Part shown: in pieces, positions 51,835 through 62,530 of the stretch | How the letters are laid out: each line of letters opens with the position of its first letter | Numbering within the stretch: position 1 is the stretch's first letter | DNA from: Citrus sinensis | Taxonomy: Eukaryota > Streptophyta > Magnoliopsida > Sapindales > Rutaceae | Assembly (NCBI RefSeq): GCF_022201045.2 | Contig: NC_068558.1 | Coordinates: 46,775,001 to 46,839,000 of the forward strand | Direction: 5' to 3' | DNA: 64,000 nucleotides | Notes under the pieces: generated by a model | What the model saw: only the letters and a program-made list of their open reading frames with translations | What the model was told of the DNA's origin: nothing | Databases searched by the model: none | Position numbers and translations under genes: made by a program

Positions 51835-52540
51835 CGTTTGCATTATGGGCTAAAATTAAAATGAATTTGAATTAAAATGGGCTAGATTGGAATGAGAATT
51901 AAGAATCAGAATAAATTATTTATTTAATTGTATGAATCATAATTAAAATAAACTGTATTATTATTGATATATTTACTTCGTCTTAAAATCAAGATAGATT
52001 ATTGTGAGTTGCTAAAACAACCTTCCATTTAGATCAATACTAAAAATAAGGGCTACTTGAAAGAGATTCAAAAGGATTTCAAGCGACTACCCACCACGTT
52101 AATTATTGACATCACTTATTATAATAATCATGATTATTATTATTCAAAATAATGATTGTTAATAATAATAATAATTGTTGTTGTTGTTGTTGTTGACTTG
52201 TTAATATTATTATTGTTAAAATTATTATTATTGGTGTTGTCTTATTAATATTATTATTAATGACGAAAATAAGAATAATAACTATAAACATAATATTATA
52301 ATATTTTAATTGAGGATGAAAATGAAATTATGAAATTTGAATGGGATAATATGGGGAGATTAAGAAACGATAACTTAATTATCAAATTTTATAAGAATGA
52401 GCTCTCATTCTTTAATCTAAAAAACATGTGTTTTAAATATTTCATTCTCCTTCTTATTTCGATTTTAATAAGTAAACACCGTCAATCATTCTTATTCTAA
52501 ATTCCAATTCCTCAATCTAGAAGTACACACACCATTATTA
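51835..52540. repeat. Degenerate MITE-like repeat, copy A
   Basis: It begins near AGTGCGTTTGCATTA and holds GAATCAGAATAAATTATTTA, then an ATT/GTT-rich centre (about 52120-52270). The same landmarks occur on the opposite strand at about 57030-57240 (copy B), so this is a dispersed repeat family. The ends are too diverged to fix a target duplication. Confidence 0.45.
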
Positions 52541-52689
52541 TTCGAACAAACCTCTGGTTTCATTCCCCGCAGCTAATTGGAATTTTTTTTCTACTATATT
52601 AACCACTGTTTAGGTGAAAAAAATGTGAACATCCTCGGAAGAAAAGCAATGGGATTTAATTGAATCTTGAAAAATGTTACCTTCTGGGG

Positions 52690-52713
52690 TTTTTTTTTTT
52701 TTTTTTTTTTTTT
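52690..52713 (+). repeat. 24-base T homopolymer
   Basis: This is an uninterrupted T run, about 530 bases beyond the cathepsin B stop codon on its 3' side. Its length may be unreliable in any assembly. Confidence 0.85.
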
Positions 52714-53242
52714 GTATTTGTTTTTGTCCTCCATTCACATTGAATGGATCCATCTCTCTATGCTGACACAAACTGAAGGCAATCTGGCCATAAAGAAAAC
52801 TGAGGGTAATCTGTACATAAGGAGATGAAATGAACTTCATATTTTCGGCAAATTTTATTTTAGCCGTCTACACTGTTCCGCTTAAAAATCCTTTATTATG
52901 AAGCCGTGGAATTTTTTTTTTTGGGGTAATCTAATAACTCTCACTTCTTTTTATCAATGTCACCTTTGTTGTTCTCCCTTTACACAAAAGAAGCTAAGAG
53001 GTATGCAAGACAGGAGCAATGATGTGACATTTTTCATCTAAACGAATAATTCGGCGAGGAGAAACGAAGTTATTACAACTGGTTCTATTTTTACACACAA
53101 CATTAAACTCCATTAATACATTCAATTATGCAAGACGGGAGCTTCCCATTTCATGCCTTGATAGCTTAGGTTCAACGATACACCCCTATAGCTACACATT
53201 TGATATATAAATAACAACATGAAGGTATAGCAAAGTCTGCTC

Positions 53243-55779
53243 TCAAGCTGAAGCATCCTCAAACATATCTGCACTTGTAATCTCTTTGACAAGATTTTTG
53301 GATGAAGGCAAACCAGCAACCACATCCTCTTCAATACCACACTCATTTGATCCTCTTTTAATCTTGAAGTAACCATCCTGTTGTGCAAATAAACAGTAAT
53401 TAATATTTGATGACAGAAATTCCTAGCTTCAATCAAAATTAGTCATCTAATGTGGAGATATTTTTGATGAAAACATACCGCACCCCAGCTTCTATTCCAC
53501 TGATTAGCGAGAATCTGTAACAGAGAGAAGGTATATTATCTCGTACATGATCTCAATAAGTTATATAGTCATTACTATAAAAGTTGTTCGAGTAGAGAAA
53601 TTGTCAACATACCCAGTAATCCTCGCCATCATCACTAGTTCCCCAACCAATAAGCTTAACAGCATGACCCCCCATTACATCGCCTGTGATGTGTTTGTAG
53701 ACCCCAGATTTGTAGTGAGCAAAATCCTGTAAGATGGTTAAGAAACCATAGAAATCAAAAAGAATGTCTTTCCTAATATATATATATATATATATAACAA
53801 TTTGTAATAATTGAGCATCTTGCATGGTACAGAATAAGTGACAAATGAAAGGAAAGACCAACAGAAGCAGGCCAATAGTTAAGATTCATGCCCAGAAAGA
53901 TGCAGAAAAGTCAGTAGAAGAGTACAAAGTAAGTGTTTGTTTTACCTCATAAACTGTGAAGGAAACTTCAACTGGTCCATTCTTGTAAATTTCTGCCATT
54001 ATGTCCTCTGGATCAGAATTGATTCTATATGCACTAATACTGTAGTGCTTTGAATTCCTCCAAAGCTGGTTTTTCTTGACGCACTTCCTCACACACTTTG
54101 GAGTAGGATATGCCGGCTCACAACCAGGGTGGGAACAGCCAGTACTATCAAAGTAGGGATCACACTGCCAGATTAAAAAAATATATATATTATTTATAAT
54201 TTGAGCACATAATCCATGAGTAAAATCAGTAAGACATAAGATAAGTCAGAAAATATGTAATATAATCTGAAAGAACCTCTAATTTCACATTAAACAACCT
54301 GAACTGAAAAATAAAACGAAAGATTAATTGAAGGCAAAAACCAGTAGAGTAATACCTCTTCGGTAACAACACCATGGTGGACAAAGTATCGCCATGCAGA
54401 AATTGGATAACCCCCGTCACAACCATCTCCACACAAAAAGCCACAGCAGGCTAAAAGATCATTAACTGATAGAGATAGGTTCTGCAATGAAACATATGGT
54501 GATGATGATAATGCATCTCTGTTTGTTCTGGTAACAGACATATTAACATTTCCCAAGACCCAAAGTTATCGTCAAGTTCAGAAGTTTCAATTACCATGCC
54601 AAAATGGATGCAGAAACGATCAGATAGCGCTTCAACAGCACCAAAAGCCCAACAAGAACCACAATGGCCCTGAATCACCAAAATCTCAACATGCTCAGAA
54701 TTTGTAAACGGCATTCATATGTAGACACGTGAAAACAGTATTGCGACAAAAGCCAACAATAACCAGAATGAAATTTTCCTATGAGTAGTTTTACAATTGC
54801 AAAAGGGGGTCAATATTACCTGATCTTTGAATATGGAAATCAATCCAGCATTTGACACATGAAACATAAAAGCATCAGCACCATTCAAAAAAGCCTCGAA
54901 TTACAAAAAGCCAAGAAAAGTAACTTACCTAGGATCCTACTAATGGTGCTGCATTGTGGCCAAGCGGACCTTGCATCAAAGCTTTTAGGCAACTTCAAGG
55001 ATTTGTCATGAGTTTTAACAGGGACACCCAAGAGCAGCCCTTTAGGTGTTGGCTTGACTCCAAGAAGGTGCTTAAATTGCCCAACCTATGCATCAGGGAA
55101 AATAAGAAAAATAAATATAATTCAGCAACTACCTCCTTAAAAAAGAAATTATCTGAAACAAAGTTCTGTAAGTCTTAAACTCACAGTGTAATTGGAAAAT
55201 TGAGGATTTCTGGCAGCTTTCCATCCAGCCTTAGGGTTCTCATTCACTTCTTTGATGATTGAATCCTGCGCGAGGGCCATAATAACCAAAATTTAGTGAT
55301 TTGTGCAACTCAATCAATCAAAAAATATAAGTATTTTCCCGCCTTAAAATCACCTGGAGAATATGAGAATCAAGCTTGAGCTTGGAAACCACTCCCTCTG
55401 CAAAAGTCTGCAAACAACACCACATCCAATTACTTCGGATGATATATATAACCATTTAAATTCAAAACATAGTAATAACCAGAACCGCAAAGCAAGTCAA
55501 ACACAAAATTGGATCCATAATCAGTTTGGTTGGTTCCATAACTTATGATAAACTCCACCAGCATGCTACACAGTTCCCATTAGTAAAAAAAAAAAAAAAA
55601 AACTGTGTTAGTTGTTGAAATTTCATCTGTAATCTAATTGACTATACTATAACATACAACTAAATCATCCGATCTGCTTTAAGTGTACTCATCAGCAACC
55701 TCATCTTTTTATTCAAACCTTTCCCTGTATTATGTCTGAACTTGGCATACACTCTCCGTGTGTTTATAGCAATTAAAGA

Positions 55780-55813
<34 letters not shown>

Positions 55814-56100
55814 CAACCACAACAATAATAATAATAATAACTTTCGGATTCCCACAACATAGAGGATACAATCAAATCAGATGAACAAGTTTCGCATAAA
55901 ATCGAAATCTGATCCAGATTCTCTCCATACTTAAACAGGTCAAAAGGCGAAGAAAAAGAGAAAGATAGATGCATAAACAACTAAGTAAAGGATTCAATTC
56001 AACGTGAAAAAAAAGAAAAGAAAGCTAGCACACGTACCTGGGAGGAGATAACGCCAAGAATTAACAAACATGTAGTAAGAAAGAGGTGAGATGAAGCCAT
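53243..56100 (-). CDS. Cathepsin B-like cysteine protease, 11 exons
   Basis: Exons in transcript order: 56100-56038, 55407-55354, 55265-55185, 55085-54929, 54824-54820 (5 nt), 54669-54595, 54481-54356, 54164-53946, 53726-53613, 53514-53479 and 53377-53243. They give 354 residues. A signal peptide (1 to about 24) and propeptide precede the mature C1A papain-fold enzyme, which starts near [10 protein letters not shown]. Catalytic residues: Cys about 126 in [11 protein letters not shown], His about 281 in [11 protein letters not shown] and Asn about 302 in [23 protein letters not shown] and the occluding-loop region [17 protein letters not shown] mark it as cathepsin B rather than a papain or cathepsin L type, so both endo- and dipeptidyl-carboxypeptidase activity are expected in the vacuole or apoplast. 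In plants these proteases act in cell death, defence and senescence. The 5-nt exon is needed to keep the frame. Confidence 0.95.
53776..53796 (+). repeat. TA microsatellite, cathepsin B intron
   Basis: About ten TA units lie in the intron between the fourth-last and third-last coding exons (exons 8 and 9). Confidence 0.8.
54820..54824 (-). other. 5-nt micro-exon of cathepsin B (ATCAG)
   Basis: On the minus strand the sequence reads TATTCAAAG, then ATCAG, then GTAATATTG: an AG acceptor, five bases and a GT donor. The upstream exon (ends at 54929) closes in phase 1 with a single G. The downstream exon (starts at 54669) opens in phase 0 with GGC CAT TGT. The five bases turn G+AT into Asp and CAG into Gln, giving [12 protein letters not shown] exactly as in plant cathepsin B proteins. 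No other acceptor near 54669 keeps the frame. Confidence 0.9.
55781..55811 (+). repeat. AAT microsatellite, cathepsin B intron 1
   Basis: About ten AAT units, followed by more AAT units near 55824-55841. Confidence 0.85.
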
Positions 56101-58012
56101 GGATGACTGGCTCGGGAAGGACGAAGAGAGGAGAAATGGGAGAGAGCACTTTTCTTGTGTTGTGAGCCAACCCCCCGGGCCCCTTCTTATTGGGAAGCAA
56201 GAGGATTAGGTTAATTAAAATAATGACAAAGTCCAATAATAGAGGGAGAACTCTCGGAATTCAGGATCAGAACCTTCCCTTGATTCTACTCTTCTTATCC
56301 AAATACATATATGCGTGTGTGTATGAATAAAAATACTTTGAATTTGGATACTCTTATTTTTATGAATTTTTTTTTATTTTTTTAAAATTTATTCCTATAA
56401 TTATTGGATTTTTTTTAAATATTACATAGGATCCGCCTATATTGCAACAGTTACAACATACAATAACTTTTATCATTTTGTGTTTGATTACATTACACTA
56501 CTTTATATTTTCTGCAAAATTTAATAGGCAGTAAAAAGTTAACAACTTTTACATATAAGTCCATTTTCGGAATAAATTGGCATTTGAAAAGAATTTTAAT
56601 TTATTATTATTATTAATATCATTATTATAATAATATACGATTATTGCTATTAAATTTTTTTATTTGTTTTAATTATTATTATTTATGATTATTATTGTCA
56701 TTATTATTATTAAAATTTATTACTTTTACTATTTTAATTGTTATTATACCGTAATTAATTCATTATTATTAATATTTATCTTGTTATGATTAAAATTATT
56801 GTTATTATTAAAATATATTAACTTTATTATTTTAATTATTGTTATTAATAAGTTATTTAATAATTTTAATTATTAATATTATTATTTCAGTTAATTTTGT
56901 TGTTGTTGTTATTATTATTATTGTTAAATTTTATTAATTTTTGTTTTAATTAACATTATTGTCATAATGATTATTTGTAGTTTTATTATTATTGTTTTAA
57001 TTATAATATATACAAATAATATTAGGGACACAATTAACAAAAGACATTTTAATAACTTATAATAGTCTATTCCAATTATAAAATAAAGTAAACACATCAA
57101 TGAGAATGTTGTTCATTCCGATTCCGATTTCTACAGTTCAAGTAAATAATTTATTCTGATTCAAATTCCTTATTATGATTCTAGCTCATTTCGATTCTTA
57201 TTTAATAAATGCACCATTAAAATATGTTTAGAACATAGTATTGTATATTGTTATAATAATGTTCATATTAATTTATTACTTACCTATGTTTGGAAGTTTT
57301 GAAAGTTAGATTGTGGTCAATTATATAATTCACTACAATGTGCTAACTTTTATCGTAATTAAAACATTAAATATATTTAAATTATATTTTTATTTTTACT
57401 ATAATAATTATAATATTAAAATTTATTTTACTATATCATTTATATTTATATATTAATAATTAATATAATAAATAATAAATTTAAATAATGATAGTAGATC
57501 TAGAAATGATAATAATAATTAAAAAATTATGAAATATTTATGAATTTGTTGAATAAATAAACGTATTTATCTTTCTGAAGTTAAGACGTAAATATAGGCT
57601 TTATTTTATATTTAATGAGTTGTGGTTCTTATAAAAGTTCTCTTAAAATTTTCAAATTCTTCCTTATTCATATTATTTGACAACTAAGCTAATAAATAAA
57701 ATAATAATAATTATATTTTTTCCTGATATTTCAGATAAAAAGAGGGATTGCAATGAAAATATCCTAACTAAATACATCCTTGTCGGTAGATTTATTCTTA
57801 CCATTCTTACCTTGGATTCAATGGTTAAATTATAAAATGACAAAAGTTGTTGTACGTTGCAATTATTGCAACATAGGCGGCCCGCAATATGGTCCACTAT
57901 AATTGAAGTCTAAAAAATTCTACTAAAAAAAGGTATGACAAGTAAATATTTATTTTATAAATGTAATAAATTAATATTTTGAGTATAAAGAGTATTCAAA
58001 ATATTTTTTTAA
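56101..58012. other. Cathepsin B upstream region and AT-rich intergenic DNA
   Basis: The first 200 bases are likely promoter and leader for the protease on minus. About 56450-57240 contains an ATT-rich block and, at its right end, the second copy of the MITE-like repeat. No gene is seen. Confidence 0.5.
56450..57240. repeat. Degenerate MITE-like repeat, copy B (inverted)
   Basis: The opposite strand from 57240 reads a GGTGCATTTATTAAATAAGA-type end, then GAGCTAGAATC and GAATCAGAATAAATTATTTA, matching copy A at about 51835. The interior is dominated by ATT repeats. The left border is uncertain. Confidence 0.45.
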
Positions 58013-61000
58013 GGGTCCAACTACTTTGCGTCAGGGGTTTGGTACCCCAGTCTTTTGTCCTATAGCGAATAAGCCTTTAGATTGGTAGCAAATACACTTG
58101 ACGGTTGAGATTTAACAGTTTGAAAATGGGTAACCGGGTAGAAGAACAGTACCAGTAAAACAAAAAAGAAATGGTAATGAACGTCTTTCTCCTCACGGCT
58201 GAAGTGTGCAGTGATATTCATACTGTTTTTAAACGCTTGAATTAGTGGGTCAGCTAGTTTTCTTAGGTTGGGGTTTGGAAAAAAAAACTATTGAATTAGA
58301 GGGTGAGTGGGTAGAAAGCAGATTACGGGTACTGTGGCGCAAACTGGGGATTTAATTGATGAATAAGTTACGCCGTTAGGTTAGAAGTTGTCGTCATTTG
58401 CTGTCATGTAGGTTAAAATACAACCATTTGAGTGGTGCTGGAGTAAAGTGAGTAGAGATAAACTGTAGCGAATTCTGTGGAGAGTTATATTTGGAGGTCA
58501 TATTTGCTCGCAATTTCGTAGCAATCAGTTGTCTGCGGGAGCCTTAATACAACATCGAGGTATGTATTGACTGTGAATATTTATATGTGGCTCTTAATTT
58601 GAGTCCATGTGTATAAATAGTAGACGGTAATTGATTGGGTACGCATGAACAAGTAAAAATAGGCATAGAATGTTAGGTTTGGTTGTAAAATAGAAATTGG
58701 GAGGAAGAAGTAGAAATTGGGAATATGTTATGTTATGAAAATTGATATGTTAGTAATTATGCAACTGATAGAAGGAAACCTTCATCAGGTGATTTAGATT
58801 TTGATAGAGAAATATATATGAATTAATAGACATCAGATTAATAATTAGTGTATAGGCATGAAAAGGCAGGATTTTTTGAACATAGTAGGTGAAATGTTGT
58901 AGTGCTGTCAAGTTTCATATTTCCTCCATCTCCTATCCTTGTGACTGGTTTGTTTGAATATGTGTCATTATTGAATAAGGTAATTTCTGGTACCTTTGGT
59001 GGCAAAAATCATGACAGTGATGTCTAGGTCAACCATTTTGTATAAAAGAACCTACTGTTACTTTGAGGTTTTGTTGATGGTTTATGAGCATAGTGAGTGA
59101 AATGTTGTAGTGCTGTGCACAGTTGGGCCTATATGGATGTGGGAGTAGTGAGATATTGGCAAATATTTAATTGATCTAATTCTGTATAGCAGCTACCCTT
59201 TGGAGTATGAAGATCTAATTGAAAGCATTAAACTGAAGTTTCACAGAGGGGAAGGGAATATCATTTCGCATGATTTGAGTCAGAGGAAAGTTTTAGTTGA
59301 AAACCTTCAGGAGCAACCTAGTTTGAGTTCAATTCTTTATTCATATCTTTAAGTAAGAGTGGAACTACAATTTTTTATTAGAACTATTTTAGAGTTTCAT
59401 TTTAGTAAAGAGTAAGCAATTTGTGATTACTCTGCGTTATATTTGAAATAGGATGGGGAAACCATTGATTTTGTACATCATTTCTCGTCCTCTTCTCAAT
59501 CCAATTGTGTTGAAGGTCTATGCTTCATTTTCTTCTTCATTTTCTTTCTGTTTTGGATATTTGTTGGGTCATACAAACGTGGATGGACTTGTATTCAAAT
59601 CGGATGAGAATTGAAGGAAGAGGTTTGATTTTCTTATGTGTATGATAGTTCAAATGTGCCTCTGGGTGCATGGCTTGATAAGAATTGTGGATTTTTGAGG
59701 GTTTAGATAAGCATCTAGTATCAAGTGTGGATTTTATAGGTCTGTTTTAGTGGTATGTAGTTTATCTTGCTCTACATTTTCAGGGATCTTTAGTGTTTAT
59801 TGGTAAGTTATAGTTTAGATATTAACTCTTATTGTCATTTTTTAATGCTCCCATGTATATGTTCCTAGACTGGAGATTCGGCTCCCCATTTTTTTTGGTT
59901 CTTTGCAATGAGTTTACTATTTATCCTAAAACTTCTCGCCTCCAATCATTATTAACCTGAAGTGGAATACCTTTTTGTAGCTATATACTTGCTAGCTATG
60001 TTTGCAATTTTCTTGGTTCTAAAATACTTTTAGAATAATCCTCTGTTTGTAATCATTTGATTTTTAATGATTTAAGCTCCAAACATTCTATCATATTGAT
60101 GTAAGGAACAATGATTTGCATTTTTCAATTTCGAATGGGTGTGTGCTGGGCCTGCTGGCTTCACTTTTCTGCCATTTGTTAACAAATGGTGAATCATAGG
60201 GATATTCAACCTCTTCAATCCTGAACATAGGTTTGACACTCTTCTTGCTAAAATAATAAAATCCAGCCTTTATATGAAACTTCACTTTTCTGCCATTTGT
60301 TAACAAATGGTGAATCATAGGGATATTCAATCTCTTCAATCATGAACACATGTTTGACACTCTTCTTGCTAAAATAAAAAAATCCAGCCTTTATATGAAA
60401 CTTCTAGTCATTCAATGCCCCATATACTGTTTAGATGGAAAATTGTATTTTGTGCTGAAAATAGTTTGTTATGTGTACTTCAATAATTGAGAAAAACATG
60501 TCCTCCTGCTTATCATTTTTGCATTGGTAAATAGTATGATTCTGAAATGTGAAAACTGTTAGAGCTAACATTAACCAGCATTTGAACTGCAGTATTCTTG
60601 TGCTTGATTTATTAGATCAAGGCATACAGAAACTAACACAAGATTTGGATCGTGTTCTTCTTATTTATTTTGTCAGAGTGCACATCAATTTAGTAAGAGC
60701 TTGAAGCTAGCTGAGAGAGGCAGGGCATTGTTAACCTCATCTGGGACTGGTTGATGAAAAGAATTTTGACGATCTGAAGCTAGAAATCTTCATTCTGCTA
60801 CTATGCTGCTCAAAACTACAAAGCAGCTGTGATTTGGACAAAACCATACACAAGACTAAGTTTTTCATGTTTCTTTAAACAGAGACCATCTTATGTATTT
60901 AAATCCACTGATTACTGAAACTGAATCGAAATCCAATTCATATTTTTACAGATCGGATGCAAATAAGACTCGATCCATATGTAATCCATCGTTTGCCGGA

Positions 61001-62521
61001 TTGATTTGTAGATGCAATTTTTTTTTTCATCCAATCTACACAGTAATTATATAAACAAATATCTCATTCATATTTTGTTTTTTAAATTAAATTTTCTAAT
61101 GTAAAATTAACTTTACTACCAGTTAAAATCAAAATTGAACAAGATATCAATTAATATTAAGCTACGATAATACATTCAAAATTTCCAATTATAACACACC
61201 GATATACAAATTTTTATTTGTTTTGATCAATACATCAAATGTAACTAAAATTATCAATTTCAAAGTTCAAACTTCAGAGTTTCGGTGTAACAGCAAAAAA
61301 TTATGAAACTCGAGAAGCTTCAAAAGAAAGTAAGCAATTAAATTTAATTACTTTAAGTGGTGAAGTGAAATAGTTATGCCTTGTGCGTGCCGTCGGGGAT
61401 AGCTTCGGTGTTATATGCCAAAATGTTTTGTTTAGCTTATGTTTTTTGTTTTGCTTTTTATTTCTTAATGTTTACGAACCTATATTTACTTATTTATTTA
61501 TTTGTTTTTAAATTGTTATCGAATAAGATATAATATTGTGTTAATTTAGCTATATCTAAATTTTACATTTTTTTTACAACTCACTACCATTGCTATATTC
61601 ATGAGTTTTATTTTTTTAATTCAATATATACTATTTCTCCCGATTTCACGAATTTTTCTGGATTTACAGACTTAAATCCTTTTCCAATTCATCTAATACG
61701 CAATTTTACATTTTCACTCCAATCCGATCATCACGGACCATTTTTTCACTGATAGGAATTTTGCGGATGGGCTACTTTGACCACCTCTAATTGGATTCTG
61801 AACACCCCTAGCTGCTGGTTTACAAGTGGTAATCTAAGGTTATTTCAAGCTACAAGACCCAATTTCAACGGACTTACTTAAACGATTGCTTTTATACAAC
61901 ACATTTTTTCCCCTATTCTGAAACTATTGTTTTTTAGTTTGCACTTGTTAATGAATATTGAATAACATGCCATATAATTTTTATTATTACACAATTTATC
62001 AGGCACCATCATCATTATTGTCATATTTATAATTTTATGCATAATAATAATAATAATAATAATAATATAATACTAGCAGTAATTATTATTATTATTTCTT
62101 GAATGACGTGGCCTACTATTTCAACTACATGCATAAAAATTAAATTAACTCTTACTTCAAATCTCAGGATTAGGGAATTTTCCCCTTTTTTCCCCCACCA
62201 ATTACTTTTCCCCAATTTTCCATTTCCGCCAAACACCTCAACCCAGACTTGCACGCTTCCACCAAATTGTTTTGAACCATTACTTGCATCCACTTGGCGT
62301 TTGTTTCAATACATGTCTTCGTAACTCACGTGGCAACCATTAAATGGCTACTTTTGTCAACTTCTTTTTCACCTCTATGTTACCGGGCCCTTACCTTCTT
62401 CTCCGGTTAAATGCAATCCACTCAGTGTCACTTCTTCAGCCGTGGGATTATATCCAATGGCTGATTCACTATAGGACAAGCGACTGGGGTACCAAACCCC
62501 TGACACAAATTAGGTATGCTC
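58013..62521. mobile_element. MULE-like element, 4.5 kb, non-autonomous
   Basis: The ends carry inverted repeats of about 60-80 bases; the best-conserved part is GTCAGGGGTTTGGTACCCCA (58032-58051, and its complement at about 62487-62506) followed by TTGTCCTATAG. The flanks are a perfect 9-bp duplication TTTTTTTAA (58004-58012 and 62522-62530). I find no transposase frame. The interior holds a 121-bp tandem duplication, AAT repeats at about 62041-62066 and mostly non-coding text; some splice-donor-like sites (for example near 58560) raise the chance of a captured transcribed fragment, but no protein is recognisable. Confidence 0.7.
60159..60404 (+). repeat. Tandem duplication, two copies of 121 bp
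   Basis: The copies start at 60159 and 60280 (CTTCACTTTTCTGCCATTTG) and differ at only a few positions. Each contains the palindrome CATTTGTTAACAAATG. An 82-codon minus-strand frame (60091-60339) spans both copies in different reading frames, so it is a product of the repeat rather than a gene. Confidence 0.9.
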
Positions 62522-62530
62522 TTTTTTTAA

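Larger units (their letters stand above)
49887..53242. other. Paladin upstream region and cathepsin B downstream region
   Basis: The first 400 bases upstream of 49886 are likely paladin promoter and 5' UTR; the minus strand at about 50160-50260 is CT-rich, as in plant leaders. Beyond this I see AT-rich DNA, an inverted-repeat-like degenerate element (about 51835-52540) and a 24-base T run (52690-52713). No gene is supported on either strand; the frames at 50353-51006 are AT-rich chance frames. Confidence 0.5.

Noticed and set aside
54595-54929. Cathepsin B looked like a frameshifted pseudogene at the exon before GHCGSCW
   Set aside because: A five-base exon at 54820-54824 with proper AG and GT borders restores the frame and the conserved DQ residues.
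60091-60339. 82-codon minus-strand frame
   Set aside because: It reads the two 121-bp repeat copies in different frames, so it is a repeat artefact.
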